Shown: positions 21,901 to 30,498 of the stretch, one piece after another
How positions within the stretch are numbered: position 1 is the first letter of the stretch
Layout: each line of letters starts with the position of its first letter
Assembly (NCBI GenBank): GCA_964577365.1
Contig: CAZNYP010000003.1
Location: 1 to 64,000, forward strand
Length of the DNA: 64,000 nt
Reading direction: 5' to 3'
From: JAGOVB01 sp964577365
Lineage (GTDB): Bacteria > Patescibacteriota > Minisyncoccia > Phycocordibacterales > PALSA-1337
The notes under the pieces: model-generated
Seen by the model: the letters and a program-made list of their open reading frames with translations, nothing else
Databases searched by the model: none
What the model was told of the DNA's origin: nothing
Translations under genes and position numbers: made by a program

Positions 21901-22872
21901 CTACCCCCACCGAGTCTTTATATACTCCTCCGCTTCACTCATAGTATACGGTTGTGTCGAATTCCCCGCCCGCACAAAAAACTCTTCCCTGTTTTCATTG
22001 ATGAGATACGCCGGTTTGTGACTTGGCTCGACATCGACGATACAGACATCTTTTCCCGCCATCTTTTCAAATCGTACACTGATATATCCACGGAATTTCA
22101 TACCGATCATCGTCTTTATCACGAGCGTCAAATGGTTTTCAAATCCATCCTGATTTTTCTTTGGCAATGTATTGTAGTCGTCTTCGAGCCCTACCGCCTT
22201 TCCAGTATCTGTGACTCCAATGAGGAGTGTGCCTCCATTTGCATTCAAAAAGCCAACGATAGTTTTTGCCACCGCTCGCTCGAGGTCTTTGTGTATCTGT
22301 TTGTTTCTCGCATCCCAGCGGAGCGTCTGTTTGAATTCTATATATTTGCCTTCACCCTGCCGAATGAGTTCGTCGAGTGAATAATTCTGGGTACGGTTGC
22401 CTCCATTCTGCATTGCTTGTTTGATCACGAGCACGCTCTCCTCATAGTCAGCCACATTTTCGATCTTTGTGGTGCGGCCGTTGTTGTGATCGAGGACGAT
22501 CGTCGCATGGTGCATCATACGGTTGAACGGTGAGTGCGTGGTCTCGACGGATGCGAGCTGTGAGAGTGCTACTGATTTTTGCTTGCGAAAGAAAAAGCCA
22601 GTGCGGCGCACGATCTCTTTTTCACGAATCTCATAGTACTTGAAATACCATTGTAAAAAGAGAGCGATGATGTAGACCAGTTGAAATACAGAGAATCCAA
22701 ATACGAGGAACAGGTCGTAGCGTAGCAACTCCGCAAATCCAAAACTACGATACAACTGCTCATAGTTCCCTAGAAAAGAAAGTCCAAAAAGCACGAGGCA
22801 TGCCACCAGCTCCATAGCCAAAACATTTCGTACAAATACGAGCGGACCTTCTTTTATGACGATGCGTCTCAT
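21901..22872 (-). CDS. Membrane PH-domain protein fused to AlbA_2 (Schlafen-type) domain
   Basis: 323 residues. Two membrane segments (about 18-36 and 50-75) lead into a bacterial PH/DUF304 domain (YEIREKEIVRRTGFFFRKQK, SVALSQLASVETTHSPFNRM). From about residue 165 an AlbA_2/divergent AAA-4 domain follows: GEGKYIEFKQTLRW, FLNANGGTLLIGVTDTGKAV and EEFFVRAGNSTQPYTMSEA. AlbA_2 domains bind nucleic acid in Schlafen-like regulators, so the fusion would tether such a domain to the inner membrane surface. It overlaps the truB start by 4 nt. Confidence 0.8.
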   Translation of the reverse strand: MRRIVIKEGPLVFVRNVLAMELVACLVLFGLSFLGNYEQLYRSFGFAELLRYDLFLVFGFSVFQLVYIIALFLQWYFKYYEIREKEIVRRTGFFFRKQKSVALSQLASVETTHSPFNRMMHHATIVLDHNNGRTTKIENVADYEESVLVIKQAMQNGGNRTQNYSLDELIRQGEGKYIEFKQTLRWDARNKQIHKDLERAVAKTIVGFLNANGGTLLIGVTDTGKAVGLEDDYNTLPKKNQDGFENHLTLVIKTMIGMKFRGYISVRFEKMAGKDVCIVDVEPSHKPAYLINENREEFFVRAGNSTQPYTMSEAEEYIKTRWG

Positions 22873-23510
22873 ACTCTAATACTAGTTCTTTTTATCGAAT
22901 ATGCCAAGCCATGGTTTCTATGAGCAATACTGCGCATATAGGTACCACTACTTGCAAATATCCAGACCTTGATGAGGCTATACTCTACCCTTTTTGTCTG
23001 AGCAAAATACGCCTCCCATGCTGCCAAGATTTCTTTTTGTCGAAATTCTCCTTTTACGAGAGCGATTCTGGTTTTGATCTGAGTATGCAATTCTTCTTTT
23101 GAAATGATTCTTTTGTCGAGAATCCGACAATCAAATATCTCTACTTCTTTTGTCTCGGCTTTTCCTCCTGAAAATGTCTTTGATGAAAAAGGTGGGTATG
23201 GTTGGGTAAATTTTCCTTTCATGATTTGAATATCAGAAATCTCACTTTCTTTTTGAAAAATACCCAATAGATCATAGGTATCAGTTTCTATTCCTAAAAG
23301 AAACTCGACTTCGTACTCTTTGTTCATGGGCAAAAACTTGTCTTTCCCTTTGCATTCTTCACCGACGAGGATGATCATATCTCCTTCAGCCATAGGGTCG
23401 AGCCGCCCGGCATAGGTCATAGGGACACCAGCCTCAATACCCGCATCATTGCGGTATCGCTCGAGGCATTGTAGTGGGGTTTCGCCTAGGTTTTTGTAAA
23501 CTGTGACCAT
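22869..23510 (-). CDS. truB: tRNA pseudouridine-55 synthase TruB
   Basis: 213 residues, shorter than the usual 290-310. The catalytic Asp sits in TYAGRLDPMAEGDMIILVG; KFLPMNKEYEVEFLLGIETDTYD and ASSGTYMRSIAH are the expected later motifs. The N-terminal KP-x-G-x-TS segment of bacterial TruB is replaced by VYKNLGETPLQCLERYRN, and the C-terminal PUA domain is missing. It modifies U55 in the T loop of tRNA. Divergent from hisS with 18 bp between start codons. Confidence 0.88.
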   Translation of the reverse strand: MVTVYKNLGETPLQCLERYRNDAGIEAGVPMTYAGRLDPMAEGDMIILVGEECKGKDKFLPMNKEYEVEFLLGIETDTYDLLGIFQKESEISDIQIMKGKFTQPYPPFSSKTFSGGKAETKEVEIFDCRILDKRIISKEELHTQIKTRIALVKGEFRQKEILAAWEAYFAQTKRVEYSLIKVWIFASSGTYMRSIAHRNHGLAYSIKRTSIRV

Positions 23511-23528
23511 ATTTGATACTATACATGT
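23511..23528. promoter_or_regulatory. Overlapping divergent promoters truB/hisS
   Basis: In 18 bp: rightward TACTAT (23517-23522) with upstream TGA, 6 nt from the hisS ATG; leftward TATAGT (complement of 23518-23523), 7 nt from the truB ATG. The two -10 boxes overlap by 5 bp, so only one polymerase can bind at a time. Confidence 0.65.
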
Positions 23529-24686
23529 ATGTCAGAAAAACTTCCAACAGAACCTTACAAAGGCGTCCGGGACTTTTACCCAGAGGACATGGCAATACAG
23601 AACTATATTTTTTCTGTTTGGAAAAAAGTAGTGGAGCAGTACGGATACCAGGAGTACTCTGCCTCTGTCCTCGAACCAGCAGAGCTATACCGTGCAAAGA
23701 GTGGTGAAGAGATCGTAAATGAGCAGACGTATACCTTTATCGATCGTGGAGAGCGTGAGGTGACCATCCGCCCAGAGATGACCCCAACGGTCGCTCGTAT
23801 GGTCGCTCACAAGCGTCGTGAACTGGCGTTTCCACTCCGTTGGTTCTCTATTCCTAACCTATTTAGATACGAGAAACCCCAGCGTGGACGTCTACGCGAA
23901 CACTGGCAGCTCAATGTCGATATATTTGGTGTGCAGAGTGCACAGGCCGAGGTAGAGGTCATCGCGCTCGCCTCAGACATCCTCCACGAATTCGGCATGA
24001 AGAGCAATGATTTTGAGATCCGGGTGAATGACCGAACCCTCATGAAGGATTTTTCTCATGCACTATGCAAATTGATCGACAAAAAAGACAAAATGTCTCG
24101 CGAGGCATTTGCAGCTGCAGCTGCAGAGCTCACTGATCAAAATGTCGAGGCAATGCTCGAAAATATACGCCCGAGTGAAGCAGTCCAAAAAACTCTCGCA
24201 GGTCTCGAGGCACTCGGTATCACAAATGTCCGTTTTGACTCATCTCTCATGCGAGGGTTCGACTACTATACTGGTGTAGTCTTTGAAGTATTCGACAAGC
24301 ATCCTGAAAACAGACGATCGCTCTTTGGTGGAGGTCGCTATGACGAGCTCCTTTCCCTTTTTGGCAATGACAAAGTAGCTGCATTTGGTTTTGGTATGGG
24401 TGACGTGACTATGCGTGATGTCCTCGAGACGTACAACCTACTGCCAAAAGCTGCATCTTCTGGCGACATATATATCGCAGTCCTCGATGAAAACAGCTTT
24501 GGCTATGCCCAGGATATAGCAAAAGAACTTCGCGAAAAGGATAAAAAAGTAGTGATCGACTATTCTCTAAAGAAAATCGGTGACCAGATAAAGACTGGGG
24601 TAAAGCTGGGTGTCCCACAGCTCATCGTGATCGGTGAGGAAGAGAGAAAGACAGGCAAGTACGAAATCCGCGACCTCCATGCGTAA
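23529..24686 (+). CDS. hisS: Histidyl-tRNA synthetase
   Basis: 385 residues, class II. Motif 2 lies in LFRYEKPQRGRLREHWQLNVDIFG; the histidine-specific motifs are MRGFDYYTGVVFEVFD and SLFGGGRYDEL; motif 3 follows as AAFGFGMGDVTMRDVL. The C-terminal anticodon domain is short (GDIYIAVLDENSFGYAQDIA). It charges tRNA-His in the cytoplasm. The next gene starts 8 nt before its stop. Confidence 0.95.
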   Translation: MSEKLPTEPYKGVRDFYPEDMAIQNYIFSVWKKVVEQYGYQEYSASVLEPAELYRAKSGEEIVNEQTYTFIDRGEREVTIRPEMTPTVARMVAHKRRELAFPLRWFSIPNLFRYEKPQRGRLREHWQLNVDIFGVQSAQAEVEVIALASDILHEFGMKSNDFEIRVNDRTLMKDFSHALCKLIDKKDKMSREAFAAAAAELTDQNVEAMLENIRPSEAVQKTLAGLEALGITNVRFDSSLMRGFDYYTGVVFEVFDKHPENRRSLFGGGRYDELLSLFGNDKVAAFGFGMGDVTMRDVLETYNLLPKAASSGDIYIAVLDENSFGYAQDIAKELREKDKKVVIDYSLKKIGDQIKTGVKLGVPQLIVIGEEERKTGKYEIRDLHA

Positions 24687-25254
24687 AGTCTTTTTTGATA
24701 TAGAAACTAAAAATACTTTTGAAGAAGTGGCCTCAAATGACCCAGTTGATTTAGACATTTCTGTTGTCTGTACCTACGACTCAGAGACTGATACCTACCA
24801 GAGCTTTTTACAAGAAGATTTTCCAAAACTGTGGCCAGTCCTCGAAAAGGCTGATATGCTCGTCACCTTCAACGGTGATCATTTTGATATTCCCCTTTTA
24901 AACAAATACTATGCTGGAGATCTCACAAAGATAAAGAGCCTGGACCTGCTTGTAGAGATCAAAAAGTCACTCGGCCGCCGTATCAAACTCGATCATATCG
25001 CCGAGGCGACTCTGGGGAGAAACAAAGCGGGTCACGGTCTCGATGCCATCGTCTGGTGGAGAAATGGTGAGATCGACAAGATCATAAAATACTGTTTGGA
25101 GGACGTAAAGATCACCAAAGAAGTATACGACTATGCTATGAAAAACGGCAAGCTAAAATACCCTGATCTAGGAACTATTCGAGATATAAAGATAGACACA
25201 AAAGACTGGGAAAAAGAGAGCGATGCTGCTATGACCCTATCGATGCCGTTCTAA
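24679..25254 (+). CDS. RNase H-like 3'-5' exonuclease (YprB/DnaQ-like)
   Basis: 191 residues from ATG 24679. DEDD exonuclease acidic residues are seen in MRKVFFDIETKNTF (motif I), VTFNGDHFDIPLL (motif II) and the late YCLEDVKITKEVYDYA (motif III), matching the YprB-type RNase H-like family. The substrate (RNA or DNA) cannot be told from sequence. It overlaps hisS by 8 nt and converges on uppP. Confidence 0.82.
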   Translation: MRKVFFDIETKNTFEEVASNDPVDLDISVVCTYDSETDTYQSFLQEDFPKLWPVLEKADMLVTFNGDHFDIPLLNKYYAGDLTKIKSLDLLVEIKKSLGRRIKLDHIAEATLGRNKAGHGLDAIVWWRNGEIDKIIKYCLEDVKITKEVYDYAMKNGKLKYPDLGTIRDIKIDTKDWEKESDAAMTLSMPF

Positions 25255-25255
25255 T

Positions 25256-25981
25256 TTACACCACAGACCACACCAATATCACGATTGCAAGGACAATACG
25301 ATAGTACGCAAAGGTTTTTAGAGTATGATTTCGCAAGAAAGTGATCAAAAAGTGAATAGATGCTAGACCAACTACGAAAGCCACGGCGGATGCCCATACG
25401 AGCTCGCTGTGAATCTCTGGTAAATCGAGTAGTTTTTTGAGTCCAGAACCTAGGATGATGGGAAACGATAAAAGAAAAGAAAATCGTGTAGCTTGTTCTC
25501 TATTTAACCCAGTAAACAATCCTCCAGATATCGTCATACCAGAACGTGACATGCCAGGAACTAGAGCGAGGCACTGGAACAAACCGATAACAAAGCCATT
25601 CTTAATATTTAATTCTTTGTTTTGCTGTGCATACTTCTCGGCAACAAGCATAATGATACTACCGAGGATAAAAGTGGCGGCAAGGAGGGTTACATTTCTG
25701 AAAACAGTTTCCATATAGGATTCGAGTAAAAGTCCTACAATGACCGCAGGGATAGTGGCTAGAATGATGATCTTTAGCTTTTTCCAATCAAACAAAAGTG
25801 CCCAGAGATCTTTCCAAAAATAAACCAGTACAGCGAGGATGGTTGCAAACTGCAACACTGCGTCAAAGGCAAGGTCATTTCCATGGATACCAAACAGTTC
25901 ACGGAACAGGATGAGGTGCCCGCTTGACGAGACGGGGATAAATTCGGTCAAACCTTGGATGAAACCGAGGAGTAATTCCAT
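25256..25981 (-). CDS. uppP: Undecaprenyl-diphosphatase
   Basis: 241 residues, about eight membrane segments. The BacA/UppP motifs are clear: FIQGLTEFIPVSSSGHLIL (Glu-rich catalytic site) and ALVPGMSRSGMTISGGL. It recycles undecaprenyl pyrophosphate to the monophosphate carrier for peptidoglycan synthesis. I start at ATG 25981 (MELLLGFIQG), the family's usual start; the longer frame to 26086 runs into the divergent gene. Confidence 0.95.
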   Translation of the reverse strand: MELLLGFIQGLTEFIPVSSSGHLILFRELFGIHGNDLAFDAVLQFATILAVLVYFWKDLWALLFDWKKLKIIILATIPAVIVGLLLESYMETVFRNVTLLAATFILGSIIMLVAEKYAQQNKELNIKNGFVIGLFQCLALVPGMSRSGMTISGGLFTGLNREQATRFSFLLSFPIILGSGLKKLLDLPEIHSELVWASAVAFVVGLASIHFLITFLRNHTLKTFAYYRIVLAIVILVWSVV

Positions 25982-26003
25982 ATATGTTATAATCTTACCA
26001 CAT

Positions 26004-26792
26004 ATGGAATCACACACACCAAAATCAGTTCTCAATATCCCAGTCGCAATCATCGTAGCCGGAGCACTCATTGCTATATCAGTCATTTATACTAGTGGTC
26101 CACGACACACAGCTCCAAAGGCTGCAACCAATACAAACAATGTCACCATGCTCCCGATCTCTGAAAAGGACCACATCTTGGGTAATCCAAACGCTCCTAT
26201 CGTGATCGTAGAGTACTCTGATACCGAATGTCCGTTTTGCAAAGTCTTCCATTCGACCATGCACCGGGTAATCGGCAAATATGGAAAAGATGGCAAGGTA
26301 GCATGGGTCTACCGACATCTCCCTATCACAGGTCTTCACCCTCGCGCATGGAACGAAGCGATTGCGAGTGAGTGTGCAGCACAGGTAGGTGGCGGTTCTG
26401 CAGCGTTCTGGAAATATATCGACCGTATATACGAAACCACTCAGTCAAACAACAAACTCGAACCAAGCAAGCTCCTCGACATCGCACGCGAGCAGAGCCT
26501 CGATATGACAAAGTTCACTACCTGCCTCGATACCAAAGCTACTCAGGAAAAAGTCCAGTCAGAATACGACGATGGAGTAGCCATCAGCAAAGGCCGCCCA
26601 GCTACACCTACGAGTATCATGATCCTCCAAGAACGACCTACTGCCGACCAGATCAGTGCACTTAAAAATATCGTCTCACAGGCAGGTCTCGATGATCTCA
26701 TCACTATCCCAAATGACAGTACAAAGATCATCATCCGTGGCGCATTCCCTTACGAAGTACTCTCACTCGTTATAGACCTTCTCCTACAGTAG
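26004..26792 (+). CDS. DsbA-like thiol-disulfide oxidoreductase, membrane-anchored
   Basis: 262 residues: N-terminal anchor (about 10-28), then a thioredoxin-fold with helical insertion. The active site is EYSDTECPFCKVFHSTMH (CPFC), preceded by ILGNPNAPIVIVEY, and the cis-Pro region is GRPATPTSIMI. It belongs to the DsbA/DsbG-like group that oxidises or isomerises exported proteins. TATAAT at 25988-25993 lies 10 nt before the ATG. Divergent from uppP; ends 9 nt inside the helicase gene on the other strand. Confidence 0.9.
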   Translation: MESHTPKSVLNIPVAIIVAGALIAISVIYTSGPRHTAPKAATNTNNVTMLPISEKDHILGNPNAPIVIVEYSDTECPFCKVFHSTMHRVIGKYGKDGKVAWVYRHLPITGLHPRAWNEAIASECAAQVGGGSAAFWKYIDRIYETTQSNNKLEPSKLLDIAREQSLDMTKFTTCLDTKATQEKVQSEYDDGVAISKGRPATPTSIMILQERPTADQISALKNIVSQAGLDDLITIPNDSTKIIIRGAFPYEVLSLVIDLLLQ

Positions 26793-29579
26793 TTTTGCGA
26801 GTTCACAAAATTCACAGTCACCACACCCAGGTTTCAATTTTCCTGAGAGTATTTCTGTAGCTACCTCGACTGTAGTCGCTCGTATTTCATCTATACTTTC
26901 TACAGCTATCTTTTTGCGCTTTTTCTCTTCGATAAAATCGAGTTCACCGGACACCATATCATAGTCCCCTGCGAGCGTGAGGAGGAGTTTGTAAAAATGA
27001 AGCTGTCGGTCATAGTTTTCTTTATTGCGACTCCCCTTGCCTGTTTTATAGTCGACTACATTTACCTTTTTCCCTTCGATGAGCTCGACTTTGTCTAGAT
27101 TTCCTTTTAGGAGTACCTCTTCACCCGCGACATCGATATGACATTCTACAGAGTATTCTGTAAATAGGTTCCGTGGCCACGTCCCTTTGTACTGATCAAA
27201 GTATTCAGCAAGAGATGTTTTTCCCTTTTCCAAAGTATCGGCAAAATCCTCGTACAGTGGTTGCTTGTGGAGCATATTTTCGAAAAATTCGATTGTCTCC
27301 TTTTTGCTTGGTTCCTTGTCCTCACGATAGTGATTGAAATACATCCGCAGAGTTTCGTGTATCGCGGTACCGTACATCTGGTGCTTGCTCTGTGCCTGTG
27401 GGATGCGGATCAGGTTCACAAAGAAATATCTCCACGAACACTCGATATAGTTGTTGAGTGCAGTGACCGAGAGCCCTTGGTCGAGGAATTTTTCTTTCAT
27501 GAGTTCACGATCGAGGACTGTGCGCACCGGTTTTGAATCTACTGTAAAAGAGAACTGGGCATCATCGGTGTATGTTTTTTCATCTTTTATGATGAGTGTT
27601 GCATCGATCTCCTCGATAAACTGTGCCGGGATAGCGTCATTTTCAGTATGATAGGTGATCGTCACATGTTTCTTTGCACGAGTGAGCGCTACATAGAAAA
27701 GTCTCCGTTCGTCCTCGATACCTGTATCTGCCTCGCCGAGGATGGGTATGGTAAAGAAATTTCTCTTGCTCCTCCCTCCCCAGTGTCCGTCGTTCACTCC
27801 GACGATATACACATGTTCGAATTCGAGCCCCTTTGATCGGTGTGCGGTCATGAGACGAACGCCGCTCTTTTGTTTTCGTCCACCTTTTATGAGGAGTCCG
27901 TGTGCCTCGATCAAATCTATATGTGCGATAAAGTCGGCGAGGTAGTATTCTCTTTTTGATTGGATGATATTTTTGACCTCATCGAAAAAGTCAGTGAGTA
28001 CAGAAAAACGCTCAGCCTCGGCCATAGCATATGTGAGAAATCCTGATTCCCGGACGAACTCCTCGAGGAACCTCTCAAACGGCATATTTTTTGCATGACT
28101 CACCCATGTCGAGAGACGTGGCAGGATCCCTTTTTCTTTTACGAGAGACAGTAGCGTCTTTTTTTCCTTTCTAGCTTGCCCGATTGTCTGCACGACCTCG
28201 AGGGCGTCAATATTTAACACATCGATAAAAAGTGCCTTTGCGAGGAGCTCTTCGTTCCCTGGATCGTGCGCGAGCCGCAGGAGGTAGACGAGTTTTCGAA
28301 TGTGTGGATCGTGGAGTAAGTCCTCGTCAGACTCGATCACATATGGGATGCCGTATTTTTGGAAAACCGAGGCAATGAGAAACGCATCTTTGTTGTCACG
28401 ATAAAGGACTGCCTGCTCCTCGTGCGGGATACTTTGTCTTTTAATGGACTCAGCAATATATCGTGCTTCGTGCAGAGGACTCGTGCACGAGACTACCGTA
28501 AGCAGGGCTTTCTCTGCAGCATGTGAGGCGAGCTCTGTAGGATTGGTCTTGTTGTGCAGGATGAGCGAGTGTGCGGCGTCGAGGATGGGCTGGGTCGAGC
28601 GATAATTGTCCTCGAGATGGATGACCTTTGCTTGTGGGTATATATTTTTAAAATACAAAAAGTTCTCAAGCGATGCCCCTTGAAAACGGAAAATAGCCTG
28701 CTTTTCGTCACCGACGATAAAGAGGTTTGGATCTGAGTGAAAACTAGAAAGGAGTTCGAGGATGGTGTTCTGAGCATTGTTTGCGTCCTGATGCTCGTCG
28801 GCGAGGATGTACTGATAGGTCTCCTGTATTTGTAGGAGAAAATCTGCATCCTCCTTGAATGCCTTGATCGTCTCGATGATCATGTCCTCGTAGTCGTAGA
28901 GCTTTTGTTTTTTGAGGGCCTTTTCATACGCCTCGTATACGGTGATGATCTCTTTGTTTTTTTCTATCTTTGTCTGCAGGTCAGAGTACTCACCTTTCAT
29001 TTTCCCTTTGTGCGCCCCTTTTGCATGATAGAGGTCTGGGATATCTTTGAAATCAATCTCTTGCTTTGCCACACTCTGGGCAAAAACAGTGACACTGATG
29101 GCTTCGCGTTTGAGTTTCTTTATTGTGTTAAGGAGTGGTTTTATGTAGTAGAGAGGTTCTCCGTATGGTTTTATATATTCAAAACTATTTTTTGTGATGA
29201 TTTCCTCGAGTAGTCGCAGCTGGTCTACATCGGTGATGCTCGCGCCCCCGATGATACGACTGAATTTTTCTGGAAACTCCTTGATGATACTATTGCAAAA
29301 ACCATGAAATGTGGCGATGCGGACCTTGTACCCTCGGGTTCCCACGATGCCGACGAGCTTTTTTCTCATGGCTTTTGCGCCTGATTCGGTAAAGGTGAGG
29401 GCAAGTATGTTTTCTGGGGCAGTATCAGTCTGTCGGAGGATGTTTGCGATGCGCAGGGTGAGAATAGATGTCTTTCCAGTACCAGGACCCGCTATGACCA
29501 TGACCGGTCCCTCGATCGTATCGACGGCCTCTTTTTGAGCCTTGTTGAGATTTTTGTATAGTGAATCAAAACTAATCAT
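26784..29579 (-). CDS. UvrD/PcrA-like helicase fused to RecB-type Fe-S nuclease
   Basis: 931 residues. Helicase motifs: Q motif LNKAQKEAVDTIEGP, Walker A VIAGPGTGKTSIL, ILALTFTESGAKAMR, DEHQDANNAQ (motif II), GDEKQAIFRFQGA, RLMTAHRSKGLEFEHVYIVG and YVALTRAKKHVTI. From about residue 720 a PD-(D/E)XK nuclease follows (KGNLDKVELIEG, VVDYKTGKG, DRQLHFYKLLL). One Cys in NNYIECSWRYFF and three in CGDCEFC suggest the AddB/Cas4-type 4Fe-4S cluster. It probably processes DNA ends. ATG 29579 has TATAAT 6 nt upstream. Confidence 0.9.
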   Translation of the reverse strand: MISFDSLYKNLNKAQKEAVDTIEGPVMVIAGPGTGKTSILTLRIANILRQTDTAPENILALTFTESGAKAMRKKLVGIVGTRGYKVRIATFHGFCNSIIKEFPEKFSRIIGGASITDVDQLRLLEEIITKNSFEYIKPYGEPLYYIKPLLNTIKKLKREAISVTVFAQSVAKQEIDFKDIPDLYHAKGAHKGKMKGEYSDLQTKIEKNKEIITVYEAYEKALKKQKLYDYEDMIIETIKAFKEDADFLLQIQETYQYILADEHQDANNAQNTILELLSSFHSDPNLFIVGDEKQAIFRFQGASLENFLYFKNIYPQAKVIHLEDNYRSTQPILDAAHSLILHNKTNPTELASHAAEKALLTVVSCTSPLHEARYIAESIKRQSIPHEEQAVLYRDNKDAFLIASVFQKYGIPYVIESDEDLLHDPHIRKLVYLLRLAHDPGNEELLAKALFIDVLNIDALEVVQTIGQARKEKKTLLSLVKEKGILPRLSTWVSHAKNMPFERFLEEFVRESGFLTYAMAEAERFSVLTDFFDEVKNIIQSKREYYLADFIAHIDLIEAHGLLIKGGRKQKSGVRLMTAHRSKGLEFEHVYIVGVNDGHWGGRSKRNFFTIPILGEADTGIEDERRLFYVALTRAKKHVTITYHTENDAIPAQFIEEIDATLIIKDEKTYTDDAQFSFTVDSKPVRTVLDRELMKEKFLDQGLSVTALNNYIECSWRYFFVNLIRIPQAQSKHQMYGTAIHETLRMYFNHYREDKEPSKKETIEFFENMLHKQPLYEDFADTLEKGKTSLAEYFDQYKGTWPRNLFTEYSVECHIDVAGEEVLLKGNLDKVELIEGKKVNVVDYKTGKGSRNKENYDRQLHFYKLLLTLAGDYDMVSGELDFIEEKKRKKIAVESIDEIRATTVEVATEILSGKLKPGCGDCEFCELAKLL

Positions 29580-29601
29580 GAGGCTATTATATACTAAAAA
29601 G

Positions 29602-29634
29602 AAAAACACCCTATTTCTAGAGTGTTTTTCTTAT
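29602..29634 (-). terminator. Terminator of the SLT gene
   Basis: AAAAACAC (29602-29609) pairs with GTGTTTTT (29622-29629); leftward a CTTTTTAG tract follows. It overlaps the promoter region of the helicase gene. Confidence 0.65.
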
Positions 29635-29637
29635 GGC

Positions 29638-30078
29638 TTATTTCATTGCCACTTCGTAATTCTTGAGTTTCTTTCCCCAACATTTAGATGAAGCGTACCA
29701 TGGAGCGGCACCATCCTTTTCGTAGATATACTTTGCGTATGCAAGGTTACCTTCGATCGAATAGATGTCGTACCCTAGCTTTTTCGCAGCTTCGAGGTGA
29801 AATCGTTCGTTGATCTGCATCACCCCGACGTCGTTACGATCTTGTATACCACGTAGCACATTACCTGAGTCGGTAAAGTGAATGAATCCGGACTCACATC
29901 GAGCGATCTCTGCTAGGACCGGAGTATCATCGAAATACTCACGGACATAGTGTTCGAGCGTCTTTGGAGCAGTCTCTACGACTGCAGGAATGTCCTGGAT
30001 AACAACTGGCTGTGTTGTGGTCGCTGCACCATATACTGAAGATAGAAAGAACACAAGCCCCGTAGTCATATTTATCAT
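29638..30078 (-). CDS. Lysozyme-like transglycosylase (SLT fold), secreted
   Basis: 146 residues with an N-terminal hydrophobic export signal. The SLT core follows: IARCESGFIHF (catalytic Glu), NDVGVMQINERFHLEAAKKL and NLAYAKYIYEKDGAAPWYAS. It should cleave the peptidoglycan glycan strand. Its transcript starts at a strong promoter (TTGACT, 17 bp, TATGAT) and begins with a long hairpin (30086-30129), unlike the leaderless neighbours. Confidence 0.87.
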   Translation of the reverse strand: MINMTTGLVFFLSSVYGAATTTQPVVIQDIPAVVETAPKTLEHYVREYFDDTPVLAEIARCESGFIHFTDSGNVLRGIQDRNDVGVMQINERFHLEAAKKLGYDIYSIEGNLAYAKYIYEKDGAAPWYASSKCWGKKLKNYEVAMK

Positions 30079-30085
30079 AAATTTG

Positions 30086-30129
30086 AAATCGGATACTTAG
30101 TAAGAGTAACCTTACCTCATATCCGATTT
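30086..30129 (-). promoter_or_regulatory. Structured 5' leader of the SLT gene
   Basis: AAATCGGATA (30086-30095) and TATCCGATTT (30120-30129) form a 10-bp outer stem; GTAAG (30100-30104) and CTTAC (30111-30115) form an inner stem. They are separated by a symmetric 4/4 internal loop. The hairpin starts at or just after the predicted transcription start. Confidence 0.6.
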
Positions 30130-30137
30130 GTACGTAT

Positions 30138-30166
30138 ATCATAGCACCTTTGGCCCAAAAAGTCAA
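30138..30166 (-). promoter_or_regulatory. Strong promoter of the SLT gene
   Basis: Minus strand TTGACT (complement of 30161-30166), 17-bp spacer ending TGC, TATGAT (complement of 30138-30143). Confidence 0.7.
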
Positions 30167-30174
30167 GGTTTTTT

Positions 30175-30447
30175 CTACATTCCCCGGCAGTTCTTTATAG
30201 GCCTAAAACCGGCCTTTTCAGCATCCATTTTGTGGCTAAAAACAAGGGTATTTTCGGGTTTTATACGAGGGATCGATCCACACCACGGCAGCCCAAAAAC
30301 CTCCCCATTTTTGGAGGCTATATAGACCGGAAAATCGGGCATTTTTTGAGTCATGTATTTCAGCTCCCCGTGGGGTGAAAAATTGACCAGAAATACCCCT
30401 ATTCCAGCCAGAAAACTGGCGGAAAGTGTAAAAAAGGCGTATTTCAT
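30175..30447 (-). CDS. Small exported protein with Ada-like Cys motif
   Basis: 90 residues: N-terminal signal/anchor (about 3-22), then PVYIASKNGEVFGLPWCGSI, NTLVFSHKMDAEKAGFRPIKNC. The spacing of Cys in PWCGS and in the terminal KNCRG, with SHKMDAEKAGFRP between, resembles the Ada-type metal-binding fold that recurs in small CPR proteins and at the ends of secreted nucleases. Function unknown. Divergent from rpmA. Confidence 0.7.
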   Translation of the reverse strand: MKYAFFTLSASFLAGIGVFLVNFSPHGELKYMTQKMPDFPVYIASKNGEVFGLPWCGSIPRIKPENTLVFSHKMDAEKAGFRPIKNCRGM

Positions 30448-30498
30448 TTGATTTTTATCACTATATAGTATATACTCTCCCTACATAAATAAAAGACA

